Positions 1-6,739 of a stretch of DNA of 15,990 nt are shown here, in pieces. The translations under genes were made by a program, and so were the position numbers. Position 1 is the stretch's first letter, and each line of letters begins with the position of its first letter. Origin of the DNA: Chloroflexota bacterium (lineage in GTDB: Bacteria > Chloroflexota > Anaerolineae > B4-G1); assembly GCA_024232355.1 (NCBI GenBank), contig JAAEPW010000118.1, positions 1 through 15,990 on the forward strand, given 5' to 3'. The notes beneath the pieces were generated by a model, which saw only the letters and a list, made by a program, of their open reading frames with translations, was not told the origin of the DNA and made no database searches.

Positions 1-6
1 CAAACG

Positions 7-498
7 CTACACCGCTGGCGCGGGTTGCGTGATACCCAGTACGGTCAGGTTCTCGATCAGGCCAGCCAACAGTTGGGTCTCTAACATCCCCATCACTACC
101 GTTGCCAGCCAAGTCTGTCCCGACGCCTTGCCCAAGAACACTGCTCCGGCGTAAACCAGTATGTAGGGTGTGATCTTGTGCAGTAAAAAGTCAGCCAGCT
201 TTTTCCACTCGAATGTCTTTTGATTGAGGGCCACAGCCACAGCCACGACCGTATTCAGTGTGATTTGTCCTATTAAGAATTTGACGGCTGGCATAGCCCA
301 GACAGAGGCGGCCAGTGCGACCAGCCAATCGGGTAGAGCCGACACGACATCGTTAGATGCTTTTGTCGTCAAGACAATGCCCCCGTCGGGAACGGCCAGG
401 GGCGAAGGGGTTTGGGTGGGTTCCACGTCACAGGCCCCCAGGACCAGGGATACCAGGACAGTCAGCAAAGCCAGTATGAATAGAGTTTTCTTATTCAT
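7..498 (-). CDS. Small putative lipoprotein with membrane segments (holin-like outline)
   Basis: The product is 163 aa, and I do not recognise a named family. The N-terminus is a signal peptide of lipoprotein type: KK at residues 3-4, a hydrophobic core at 6-20, and a lipobox-like LGAC ending at Cys23. A short Thr/Pro-containing linker (DVEPTQTPSP) follows, as in many Chloroflexota exported proteins. Hydrophobic stretches lie at about 57-75, 78-92, 108-125 and 128-155, so the mature part is probably a small integral membrane protein. Small size plus several membrane segments resembles phage holins, but no motif proves it and no other phage gene is visible nearby. It is divergent from the caspase-like gene with only about 60 bp between the start codons. 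A purine-rich stretch (AAGAAGAG) precedes the ATG at 498. The gene is complete, with a TAG stop at the very edge of the window. Confidence 0.6.
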   Translation of the reverse strand: MNKKTLFILALLTVLVSLVLGACDVEPTQTPSPLAVPDGGIVLTTKASNDVVSALPDWLVALAASVWAMPAVKFLIGQITLNTVVAVAVALNQKTFEWKKLADFLLHKITPYILVYAGAVFLGKASGQTWLATVVMGMLETQLLAGLIENLTVLGITQPAPAV

Positions 499-543
499 TA
501 TTTCTCTTCTTATGTTGCCTCATTCGCCCATTTTCCCCGCTTG

Positions 544-552
544 TGCTAAAAT
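544..552 (+). promoter_or_regulatory. Extended -10 element placing the start at the ATG of the caspase-like gene
   Basis: The plus strand reads TGC TAAAAT at 544-552, a good extended -10 box. A start about 7-8 nt downstream would fall at 559-560, which is the ATG of the caspase-FGE gene. The bases before that ATG (ATATCCCCA) contain no Shine-Dalgarno sequence. Together these suggest a leaderless mRNA. There is no convincing -35 box, as is usual for extended -10 promoters. Confidence 0.45.
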
Positions 553-559
553 ATCCCCA

Positions 560-2179
560 ATGACAGAGAAACGTACCTCAAAACGGCTGGCTCTCATAAT
601 TGCCAGTTACGAGTATCAAGACGACAGCCTGCGGCAGTTAGTTGCCCCTGCTCAGGACGCTGAGGCTTTGGCGCGTGTCCTCCAAAACCCTGACATTGGT
701 AGCTTCCAGGTACAAATCCTACTGAACGAACCGGCGCACAGAGTAAGTCATACTATCGAAACCTTTTTCACTGGCCGCAAGCGCGACGATCTTCTTCTTC
801 TCTACTTCTCTGGGCACGGTATCAAGGATGATTGGGGCCGCCTCTACTTTGCTACTACCGATACCCGCCGCAATACACCCCGTACCACCGCGGTACCGGC
901 CAGCCTGGTCAACGATGTGATGACTGACAGCCGCTCGCGGCGACAGGTCTTATTGCTAGATTGCTGCTATAGCGGGGCGTTTGCGCGAACCAAGGCTGAT
1001 CAAACTGTAGGTGTTCAGGAGCAGGTTGGGGGGCGTGGGCGAGTGGTGCTGACATCTTCGAACGCAGTGCAATACTCTTTCGAGGGTGATGAGGTTACAG
1101 GGGAAGGTGTAAGTTCGGTCTTTACCAGTGCTCTAGTGCGAGGGCTTAAGACAGGTGAGGCCGACCGGGACAAGGATGGTCGTATTTCCCTCGACGAACT
1201 GTACGATTACGTTTACGAGCGAGTCGTTGACGAGACACCCAAGCAGCGCCCTCAGATGTTTGCGACTGTGGAAGGCAAGATCGTCATTGCCCTCAATCCG
1301 CACCTGGTCCTCAAGCCAACTGTTTTACCGCCTGAGCTACAACAGGCCATTGAGAGTCCCTTGTCCGGGGTACGTGAAGGAACAGTGAGTGAACTGAAAC
1401 GCATGTTGTGGAGCAGGAATAAAAATTTAGTTCTTGCGGTACACGAAGCATTGACGCGATTGACCAACGATGATAACTTCCAGGTCTCAACTGTGGCGGC
1501 CCTCGCACAACGACACACTGTGCAATGGCTGGATTCAGACCGCATCATCTATGAACGAGACGGCAAAGAAATGATCCGCATCCCGGCAGGAAAATTCCTC
1601 TACGGTAATAAAAAGGAAGAATTGGAGCTGCCCGAATTCTGGATAGACAAAACCCCAGTCACCAACGCTGAGTACGCTCGCTTTATAGAGGCTACCGGTC
1701 GTAAACGGTCAGGGTTCTTAGCAATAGGGACTTCGCTTGAGAATGTTGCCAATCACCCCGTGACCCGTGTCGCTTGGCACGACGCTGTAGTATACGCCGA
1801 ATGGGCAGGTAAGCGGCTGCCCACTGAGAAGGAGTGGGAAAAAGCAGCGCGTGGCACTGATGGGCGGGAGTACCCCTGGGGAGACTGGGAAGAGGGACGC
1901 TGTAATTCTGAGGAAACCAATATCGGCACCACCACCCCGGCAGGTCAGTATTCGCCCCAGGGCAATAGCCCTTATGGTTGTGCAGATATGGCGGGCAACG
2001 TCTGGGAGTGGACATCGTCAGAGGGGAAACGCGAGCCAGGTTACCTGACTCGCGTACTGCGCGGCGGATCGTGGAGGCGAGGTCGAGGGCGTACCTGCCA
2101 TGCTGTCGACAATGTTGTCGGGGCCTACTCAGCTGACGATCGTGGCTTTCGATGTGTCTCCTCTACCTTTCTATTCTGA
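560..2179 (+). CDS. Caspase-like (peptidase C14) protease fused to an FGE-sulfatase/C-type-lectin-fold domain
   Basis: The product is 539 aa when started at ATG 560. The frame is open upstream to 224, but that part overlaps the divergent gene. Residues 10-245 form a caspase/metacaspase p20-like domain. The catalytic His is in YFSGHG (His86), and the catalytic Cys is in LLLDCCYSG (probably Cys136, by alignment with DxCxSG). A canonical 12-residue EF-hand calcium loop, DRDKDGRISLDE, lies at 202-213 near the end of this domain, so calcium could modulate activity (inference). Residues about 255-325 are a helical linker. Residues 335-535 are an FGE-sulfatase domain with IRIPAGKF, PVTNAEYARF, LPTEKEWEKAARG, YPWG, GNVWEW, RGGSW and RGFRCV. 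It probably acts as a C-type-lectin-fold binding domain rather than an enzyme (inference). Caspase-FGE fusions belong to bacterial conflict systems. Its C-terminal tip has no nucleotide similarity to the DGR template, so it is an undiversified relative of the two NACHT targets. Confidence 0.9.
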   Translation: MTEKRTSKRLALIIASYEYQDDSLRQLVAPAQDAEALARVLQNPDIGSFQVQILLNEPAHRVSHTIETFFTGRKRDDLLLLYFSGHGIKDDWGRLYFATTDTRRNTPRTTAVPASLVNDVMTDSRSRRQVLLLDCCYSGAFARTKADQTVGVQEQVGGRGRVVLTSSNAVQYSFEGDEVTGEGVSSVFTSALVRGLKTGEADRDKDGRISLDELYDYVYERVVDETPKQRPQMFATVEGKIVIALNPHLVLKPTVLPPELQQAIESPLSGVREGTVSELKRMLWSRNKNLVLAVHEALTRLTNDDNFQVSTVAALAQRHTVQWLDSDRIIYERDGKEMIRIPAGKFLYGNKKEELELPEFWIDKTPVTNAEYARFIEATGRKRSGFLAIGTSLENVANHPVTRVAWHDAVVYAEWAGKRLPTEKEWEKAARGTDGREYPWGDWEEGRCNSEETNIGTTTPAGQYSPQGNSPYGCADMAGNVWEWTSSEGKREPGYLTRVLRGGSWRRGRGRTCHAVDNVVGAYSADDRGFRCVSSTFLF

Positions 2180-2305
2180 TTACTGATGGCAGGTTCCGCT
2201 TTTGCAAGTTCTGAATACTGCGGGAGTCTGGAGCAACCCTCCCCAGGGTAGTAATCCGTGCAAGCGTGGTCACGCGTAGTAACTGACATCACCAATTCAT
2301 AACGC

Positions 2306-2337
2306 AAAAGCGCCCAGGGCATTGTTACCCTGGGCGC
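2306..2337 (-). terminator. Rho-independent terminator of the minus-strand gene set
   Basis: A perfect 10-bp stem, GCGCCCAGGG (2310-2319) with CCCTGGGCGC (2328-2337), encloses an 8-nt loop. Read on the minus strand, the hairpin is followed directly by TTTTG. It lies downstream of the winged-helix gene (stop at 2581), the last gene of the minus-strand set. It may also stop plus-strand transcripts from the caspase gene, but no T-run follows on that strand. Confidence 0.65.
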
Positions 2338-2357
2338 ATCTATGTCAGGTCTGTCAG

Positions 2358-2385
2358 TTGACAAAATACCCACGCTTGGTATCAT
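2358..2385 (+). promoter_or_regulatory. Sigma70-like promoter on the plus strand with no downstream ORF
   Basis: A consensus -35 box TTGACA (2358-2363) is followed after 16 bp by TATCAT (2380-2385). A transcript would start near 2392 and run toward the convergent winged-helix gene, giving either a small RNA or an antisense RNA. It could also be a chance match. No clear terminator for such an RNA is visible before 2581. Confidence 0.3.
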
Positions 2386-2580
2386 AATGCCAGCAACCCT
2401 GCGGTGCACGTGATTGCCGTCATTGCGTTTTGAGCTAACAATTATTCATAGTCGGGAATTGTCTCTTCAGAAAGGGATGCGATAGCCTACGGGCAAGGCA
2501 AACCTGCTGAGCAAGTTCCCATTTGAGAAAGCAAGTTCAAAACAAAGCGGCACACGGTACAGCGGGGTTTTGGTTTGTCA

Positions 2581-2835
2581 CTATCTATTTGCATCTTGTT
2601 GCAGTGCCGCTAACCCTTTGGGCGTAATGCGATAACCGTCACGGAGAAGGCCCGCTGGTTTCACTAATCCAAGTTTACGAAGCCGCTTGGCGATCCTGTT
2701 AGTGAAGGTTGGAGCCATCGGTGTCAGTGGCATACCAAAGCCCTTTACGATGTGGACGTAGGTTTTCTTGCGGCCATCGGACAGGATATCAAGAAACTTT
2801 GATTCTTCATCCGTCAGTTGGTAGTTGGTCACCAT
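2581..2835 (-). CDS. Small winged-helix DNA-binding protein
   Basis: The product is 84 aa. Helical segments at about 8-30 and 43-56 (NRIAKRLRKLGLVKPAG) are followed by a predicted wing (DGYRITPKGLAAL, 67-78). This is the outline of MarR/PadR-like winged helix-turn-helix proteins, in which 'RITPKGLAAL' is the usual run from the wing into the last helix. It is probably a transcriptional regulator or a phage- or plasmid-type DNA-binding protein; no specific family is recognised. Its ATG lies inside the stop region of the upstream gene (shared ATGGTGA, 7-nt overlap), so the two are probably translationally coupled. It is the last gene before the terminator at 2306-2337. Confidence 0.7.
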   Translation of the reverse strand: MVTNYQLTDEESKFLDILSDGRKKTYVHIVKGFGMPLTPMAPTFTNRIAKRLRKLGLVKPAGLLRDGYRITPKGLAALQQDANR

Positions 2836-3287
2836 GCCACTGCCTCCGTAGGCTCAAGCTGACCATTTTCCCCCACATCGTAGCCCAGAGAGGCGTAGAA
2901 TCTGCGAAGATGGTGTTCGCTAGCATGTAACCCCAGGCGAATTGCCTCTATACGCGCCTCCAACCTGGGGTGTTGCTCGGCTCTCTCCAGTGCCGCTTTA
3001 GCCTCAATAATCTTGTCCGCTTTTGTACCGACATACACATGCAGCCGTTTGCCGGGCTTGGGTTCTCCGTGCATAGGGCAAGGTTCGTTTACGCTGTGAA
3101 TGATGCACATCTTGGGTGTTTTCGTCGGCTTGTCCTTGTCCCGCCAGTACTCTTGTCCTGTACATACCTGGCTATCTGTATCCTTCAGTTTCGCTTCCAG
3201 GCGGGCTATGTCATTGAGCCGCCGACGTATTGTCTCCTCACAACTAGCTGCTATGGTCAGTAGTTGGTCAAAATCCAGGTTGTCCAT
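2829..3287 (-). CDS. Hypothetical coiled-coil protein with a Cys/His metal-binding-like motif
   Basis: The product is 152 aa, of unknown function. An N-terminal helical segment (about 5-37) and a longer helical, charged segment (about 88-135) look like two coiled-coil arms. The central part carries C61-x2-H64-x5-C70-x2-H73 (CIIHSVNEPCPMHG), a pattern that could hold one zinc ion. The ATG at 3287 is supported by AAGGAG seven bases upstream. The stop overlaps the start of the winged-helix gene, so the two are probably made together. A metal-binding hairpin between coiled-coil arms suggests a structural or nucleic-acid-associated role, but this is only a guess. Confidence 0.65.
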   Translation of the reverse strand: MDNLDFDQLLTIAASCEETIRRRLNDIARLEAKLKDTDSQVCTGQEYWRDKDKPTKTPKMCIIHSVNEPCPMHGEPKPGKRLHVYVGTKADKIIEAKAALERAEQHPRLEARIEAIRLGLHASEHHLRRFYASLGYDVGENGQLEPTEAVAW

Positions 3288-3350
3288 AGGTTTGCTCCTT
3301 GCTCAATTGTTGCTCATCTGTGATGTGCTTGTTCATACTTGGTGGAGCCA

Positions 3351-5579
3351 TTAGTAACAATAGGTATCAACCGTTGCCCCACTAGAATCACGGAGATAGG
3401 CACAGTCCCCCGTGTTGTTCCAAATAGCCGACCCGCTACCATAACTGAGACTGCACCACTCCGGGTGGTCTTCATTCGTATAAATTCTGCAAAGTTCCCC
3501 AGGCATCATAGTGAGGTTGGGAAACGTGAACACGTAGTTAGCTTCATCGCGCAGTGTCCAGTTTTCCAGTTGAACGGACTGCTGACCATCGTTATAAATC
3601 TCAACGTATTCGTCGGGTTCACTGCTGCCAGCCCCATCATAGAAAATATCCGTAATAGCAATGTTCCCTGGTCTTGGCGTTGCTGTGGGGTGAGGTGTCC
3701 AGGTAGGCGGTAACGTGATACGGGGCGTATTCGTGGGATCGGGCGTATTCGTAGGATCAGTCGTCGGTGTTGGAGTAGCTGTGGCAACTGCGCCGATCTT
3801 TTCGACTAAAAGATCGTAGGTGTCACTGCTCCAGCTTGTATCTGTCAGGTTGGTCACTCGGATGTAATAATACCCACTGTGAACTGCTTGCCATTCAACC
3901 TTACTGGCAAATCCTCCACCACCGTCGTCGTCATACACAACCCGGTTGCCATCCTCATCAAAAACTTCCAGGTAGGTATCCACACCTGACAAATTGCTGG
4001 TGACTGCCTGGTAATTCTGTCCCAACTGAACATAGAAAGCAAACCAATCCTCGTCACTGCCCGAAGGGACAAAGTTGGCGTTCGTGGCATTGGCCGAGGC
4101 TACCACAGGAAAGATAAAAGCTGTGCCTCTGGAGTTGTTTGGCTCATATCGATCCGAGCCTGGCTGAGGTGTGTTGGTCGGTGTTGGGAAAGGCGCAGTG
4201 CCCGGCGTTAGGGAAGGCATGATGATCGGTGTTGGGGTTGAAGATGGTTGCTGAGTAGGGGTAGATGTGACAGCAAAACCAACTTGTGCAATTAACAGAT
4301 CGTAGAGATTGTTATTTGGACTGTTGACGGCCAAATTGCTCACTTTGACGTAATAGTACCCGTCATAAGCTGCCTGCCACTCGATCTTACTAGCAAATCC
4401 CCCGCCGCCGTTGTCGTCATATGCGACACGATTAACATTCCCGTCAAAAAGTTCCAAGTAGGTGTCCACGCCCGATAGGTTGCTGGTGATTGCCTCGTAA
4501 TGCCGCCCTGACTTGACGTAGAAAGCAAACCAGTCCTCGTCGGTATCGGTAGGGACAAAATTGGCGTTCCTGGCATTGGCTGAGGTCGTTACAGGAAAAA
4601 AGTAGGCTGTCCCTCTGGTGTCGTTCGACTCGTATAAATCTGGGGGTGGCGGCGTCGGTATAGTCTTGATCACCATCGGAAGGAACACGACGTAGCTTGC
4701 ATCAATCTCGTAGGTCTGCCCATCGGTTGTGATGACAATCGTGCCATTTCGGTCCGTGCGCAGCACCCTTGCGCCAGCCGCTTGCAGTCTGTCTAGCGTT
4801 TCTTGTGTGGGATGCCCGTAGGGGTTTCCATCCCCAACAGAAATGACGGCCACTTCAGCCCCCACTGCCTCAAGAAATGGGGCACTAGAACTATACCGGC
4901 TCCCGTGGTGGGCTACCTTGAGTATGTCTGCTTCCGTCCATAATTTCAGAGTTCCTGTGTCCGTGATGACTTGCTCGATGTTGCTGCTAATGTCACCAGT
5001 AAAGAGAAAGCGCATATCACCGTAGACGACCAGCATAACCACCGAGTTGTCGTTTTGGTCCAAACCCAAGGTCCCTTGCGTTTGAGGGTTCAAGACAGAG
5101 GTCGTGATGGATCCCCAAGAGTAGATTTGCCCCGCTTGTGCTGGCGTCGGCGTAAGCCCCCGTGTTTTGGTCTCTGTGATAAATTCCTGGTAGGTCAGGC
5201 TTGTGTGGTGTCGTCCGTTGTAGACCACGGATTCCACAGGAATATCTGATTGCAACACGTCAATCAACCCGCCCACGTGGTCAGCATCACCGTGAGTCAG
5301 GATCATCACTTCAATGTCGTCTATGCCTTCCTGCTGAAGGTAGGCCACGAGGGCAGGACCAGCTGCACGTGGACCGCCGTCTATGAGAATGTCGGTATCA
5401 TCGGAAGCGTGTAGCAGGATGGCATCTCCTTGTCCTACGTTGATGTAAGAGACCTGGAGAAAGTCTGCCCATTGTGCATAGGTCGAACTGAGGAACAGTA
5501 TCAGTAAGACTAGGATCAAGGCTACGATCACGAGGCCCCTGTTTTTTGATGGTAGTTGACTTGTCTTTTTAGTCGTCAT
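3351..5579 (-). CDS. Secreted ComEC/Rec2-like metallo-beta-lactamase-fold hydrolase with two PPC-like domains and a lamin-tail domain
   Basis: The product is 742 aa from ATG 5579. The ATG at 5618 lies inside the upstream gene and is less likely. Residues 15-33 are a signal anchor or signal peptide. Residues 42-295 form a metallo-beta-lactamase fold of the ComEC C-terminal type: INVGQGDAILL (46-56), THGDADHVGG (95-104), FTGDIS (193-198) and HHGS (224-227), the expected metal ligands. VFLPMVIK (298-305) is a hallmark seen in exported Chloroflexota proteins. Two pre-peptidase C-terminal (PPC-like) beta domains follow, at about 313-432 and 475-594, each with a DEDWFAFYV core and a 'YDDxGGGGFASK' segment. 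Thr/Pro linkers lie before and after the second one. Residues about 638-742 match a lamin-tail domain (ITDIFYDGAG, EYVEIYN, WTLRDEANYVFTFP). It probably acts outside the cell as a nuclease or phosphodiesterase-type hydrolase (inference). The start overlaps the preceding stop by 11 nt. Confidence 0.88.
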   Translation of the reverse strand: MTTKKTSQLPSKNRGLVIVALILVLLILFLSSTYAQWADFLQVSYINVGQGDAILLHASDDTDILIDGGPRAAGPALVAYLQQEGIDDIEVMILTHGDADHVGGLIDVLQSDIPVESVVYNGRHHTSLTYQEFITETKTRGLTPTPAQAGQIYSWGSITTSVLNPQTQGTLGLDQNDNSVVMLVVYGDMRFLFTGDISSNIEQVITDTGTLKLWTEADILKVAHHGSRYSSSAPFLEAVGAEVAVISVGDGNPYGHPTQETLDRLQAAGARVLRTDRNGTIVITTDGQTYEIDASYVVFLPMVIKTIPTPPPPDLYESNDTRGTAYFFPVTTSANARNANFVPTDTDEDWFAFYVKSGRHYEAITSNLSGVDTYLELFDGNVNRVAYDDNGGGGFASKIEWQAAYDGYYYVKVSNLAVNSPNNNLYDLLIAQVGFAVTSTPTQQPSSTPTPIIMPSLTPGTAPFPTPTNTPQPGSDRYEPNNSRGTAFIFPVVASANATNANFVPSGSDEDWFAFYVQLGQNYQAVTSNLSGVDTYLEVFDEDGNRVVYDDDGGGGFASKVEWQAVHSGYYYIRVTNLTDTSWSSDTYDLLVEKIGAVATATPTPTTDPTNTPDPTNTPRITLPPTWTPHPTATPRPGNIAITDIFYDGAGSSEPDEYVEIYNDGQQSVQLENWTLRDEANYVFTFPNLTMMPGELCRIYTNEDHPEWCSLSYGSGSAIWNNTGDCAYLRDSSGATVDTYCY

Positions 5580-5925
5580 CGCGCAGTATCTCATCAACCT
5601 CTCGAAACAGCGCCGCACTTTTCTCTCGTTTCGCTTTGATTGCCTTGGCGATCCTCACGTCAGTCTCCTTGCATCGTGGGCACTCTTTCACCTTATCCAT
5701 AACAAGGCCACAAATGACACTGTTGTCAGCCTCGCCCGTCACAGCAATGATGACGGTGATCTCGTGGTCGCGGTATTGCGACAGGTGTGCGCTCAAGTCC
5801 AGGTCGCCAAGCTGCCAGCCGCCGGTCTCGCTGGGGTAGTGTAGTGGGCCGCGAAGGACTTTTGCGCCTGTTTCCTTGACAATGAGTGCTAGTTCGTCAG
5901 CGTTAGATTGATGCAGAAAGTCCAT
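5569..5925 (-). CDS. Hypothetical 118-aa protein with a CxxC pair
   Basis: I do not recognise a family. The start at ATG 5925 is chosen because GGAGG lies eight bases upstream (5935-5939). The frame is open further upstream, but that stretch falls in the structured region. The N-terminal two thirds look like a compact alpha/beta domain (ELALIVKETGAKVL, then HEITVIIAVTG at 54-64). A CPRC motif at 82-85, plus Cys72, suggests a metal site. The C-terminus (87-118) is a charged helix ending in DDD. The stop overlaps the start of the metallo-beta-lactamase gene (ATGACGACTAA), so the two are probably coupled. It is the first gene after the DGR template and its structured 3' region, and so may be read from the DGR transcript. 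Confidence 0.6.
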   Translation of the reverse strand: MDFLHQSNADELALIVKETGAKVLRGPLHYPSETGGWQLGDLDLSAHLSQYRDHEITVIIAVTGEADNSVICGLVMDKVKECPRCKETDVRIAKAIKAKREKSAALFREVDEILRDDD

Positions 5926-5942
5926 CGGGGTTTCCTCCCGTG

Positions 5943-6067
5943 ATATTGAGTAGGCCACACCGGGGATGCTCCAGGGACGAACCCAGGGAACATCCCCGGA
6001 GGTAGTCAATAGACTACCTGGGCCATATATGCCCGGCCCTGGAACTCAATATGAGTCTACCCAGGGC
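5943..6067 (-). ncRNA. Highly structured segment after the DGR template, with two competing folds
   Basis: Several perfect pairings are visible. A 9-bp closing helix joins 5943-5951 (ATATTGAGT) and 6044-6052. Inside it are a hairpin with a 9-bp stem 5960-5968/5991-5999 (CCGGGGATG), a hairpin with an 8-bp stem and 4-nt loop 6000-6007/6012-6019 (AGGTAGTC), and a weak GGGCC/GGCCC pair 6020-6024/6035-6039. An alternative local hairpin, GCCCTGG (6036-6042) with CCAGGGC (6061-6067) containing ACTCA/TGAGT (6044-6048/6052-6056), uses the same bases as the closing helix, so the two folds exclude each other. On the minus strand the segment lies between TR and the Shine-Dalgarno of the 118-aa gene. It may be the 3' spacer of the DGR RNA (a structured spacer after TR is needed for cDNA priming in the phage BPP-1 system), a regulatory leader of the 118-aa gene, or both. 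The stems are observed; the role is inferred. Confidence 0.5.
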
Positions 6068-6190
6068 GCGGCCAGGACCGAGCCACGCCGTCTTTCTATG
6101 CCTCGGCCTAGCAGAGCAGCACCACCTTGGGTTGCTTACCCCACTCGGCATTTCCGGCTTGCGGCTCTTTTTCAGAGTATGGAAAGTCGT

Positions 6191-6317
6191 GGGACGCCAC
6201 AATACGAAATCCGTTGTTGTTGTTACGATTGTTCGGATTCCTGTTGTTCCGGTACGCGCAGCGCACATTCCTCTGATTGTTGTTGAACGCACCCCCGCGA
6301 ACCACCCGGCGACCTTT
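6191..6317 (-). repeat. DGR template repeat (TR)
   Basis: This 127-bp non-coding copy matches VR1 (7972-8098) and VR2 (12403-12529) without gaps. On the minus strand its reading would be rich in AAY codons: 13 Asn of 40 residues, including runs of three and four. That is typical of DGR templates, where adenines mark mutable positions. The differences from the VRs fall almost only at template adenines (14 of 15 for VR1, 14 of 14 for VR2). At the 3' end TR reads GTGGCGTCCCACGAC where both VRs read GTGGCGTCCCCCGTC, consistent with an IMH*/IMH pair that sets the direction of information transfer. It begins 40 bp after the Avd stop and was probably transcribed with avd. An open frame through TR exists but is not a gene. 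Confidence 0.95.
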
Positions 6318-6357
6318 TGGCCCGGCCCTGCACAAAGAGCAACCACAAAAGTTGCTC

Positions 6358-6705
6358 TCAAGTGCCAACTGTCTGTTTGATCCACCCACCTAATAACCGT
6401 CCTATCTCAGCAACCATCCTTGCTGCGTGACGATATTGTCCCCTAGAAAGCCAATCCCACCGAGATACCAGTCGTAGGTAATGACGTACTTTGCTCAATG
6501 CTACGTCGGCCTGGCGCAATTTTTCCAACCGAGCTTGTCCCCGGCAACCGTTGGCTTCCAGAACGCACTCGTAAAAGTCCAGAGCCGCGTCTTGAAGTCG
6601 CTTGGTAGTGATAAAGCGTTGACTGCGGGGAAAATCCATTGTGCGGGGAATCAGCCAATCTATAAAATCAAAAGTACGGGTAAAGATGACCATTTCTCGA
6701 CTCAT
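6358..6705 (-). CDS. avd: DGR accessory variability protein Avd
   Basis: The product is 115 aa from ATG 6705, supported by GGAG seven bases upstream. A TTG at 6720 is an in-frame alternative. It fits the Avd / 23S rRNA-intervening-sequence four-helix-bundle family: an N-terminal helix with [20 protein letters not shown], a second helix with [16 protein letters not shown], a third with [20 protein letters not shown], and the characteristic C-terminal '[11 protein letters not shown]'. Avd forms a positively charged pentamer that binds the reverse transcriptase and the template RNA and is needed for mutagenic cDNA synthesis (known for the BPP-1 phage DGR). It lies 34 bp after the reverse-transcriptase stop and 40 bp before TR. 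The rt-avd-TR order differs from the avd-TR-rt order of the BPP-1 prototype. Confidence 0.93.
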   Translation of the reverse strand: MSREMVIFTRTFDFIDWLIPRTMDFPRSQRFITTKRLQDAALDFYECVLEANGCRGQARLEKLRQADVALSKVRHYLRLVSRWDWLSRGQYRHAARMVAEIGRLLGGWIKQTVGT

Positions 6706-6739
6706 TGACAAACTCCACAAAAATATGGGTGAGCAGGAT

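Larger units (their letters stand above)
2180..2580. other. Intergenic stretch between convergent gene sets
   Basis: About 400 bp without a credible gene. It lies between the end of the plus-strand caspase gene and the end of the minus-strand gene set. It contains a perfect hairpin (2310-2337) and a plus-strand sigma70-like promoter (2358-2385) that has no ORF behind it. I see no other structured element or repeat. Confidence 0.6.

Noticed and set aside
7..498. Prophage reading of the region, based on the holin-like small gene and the DGR
   Set aside because: No capsid, tail, terminase, lysin or integrase gene is present, and the DGR targets are conflict-type receptors rather than a phage tail protein.
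224..559. Longer N-terminus for the caspase-FGE gene, including a start at 476 with a signal-like stretch
   Set aside because: It lies over the divergent lipoprotein gene and its composition is that of antisense reading. The ATG at 560 begins right before the conserved protease fold and has a fitting -10 box.
2040..2179. A third DGR variable region at the end of the caspase-FGE gene
   Set aside because: The protein domain is homologous, but the DNA shows no alignment with TR and lacks the GTGGCGTCCC end block.
6108..6389. Open frame reading through the template repeat (Asn-rich)
   Set aside because: Its Asn-rich part is the TR itself. The frame overlaps the end of avd and has no ribosome binding site. 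DGR templates are non-coding and read open only because they mirror the VR frame.
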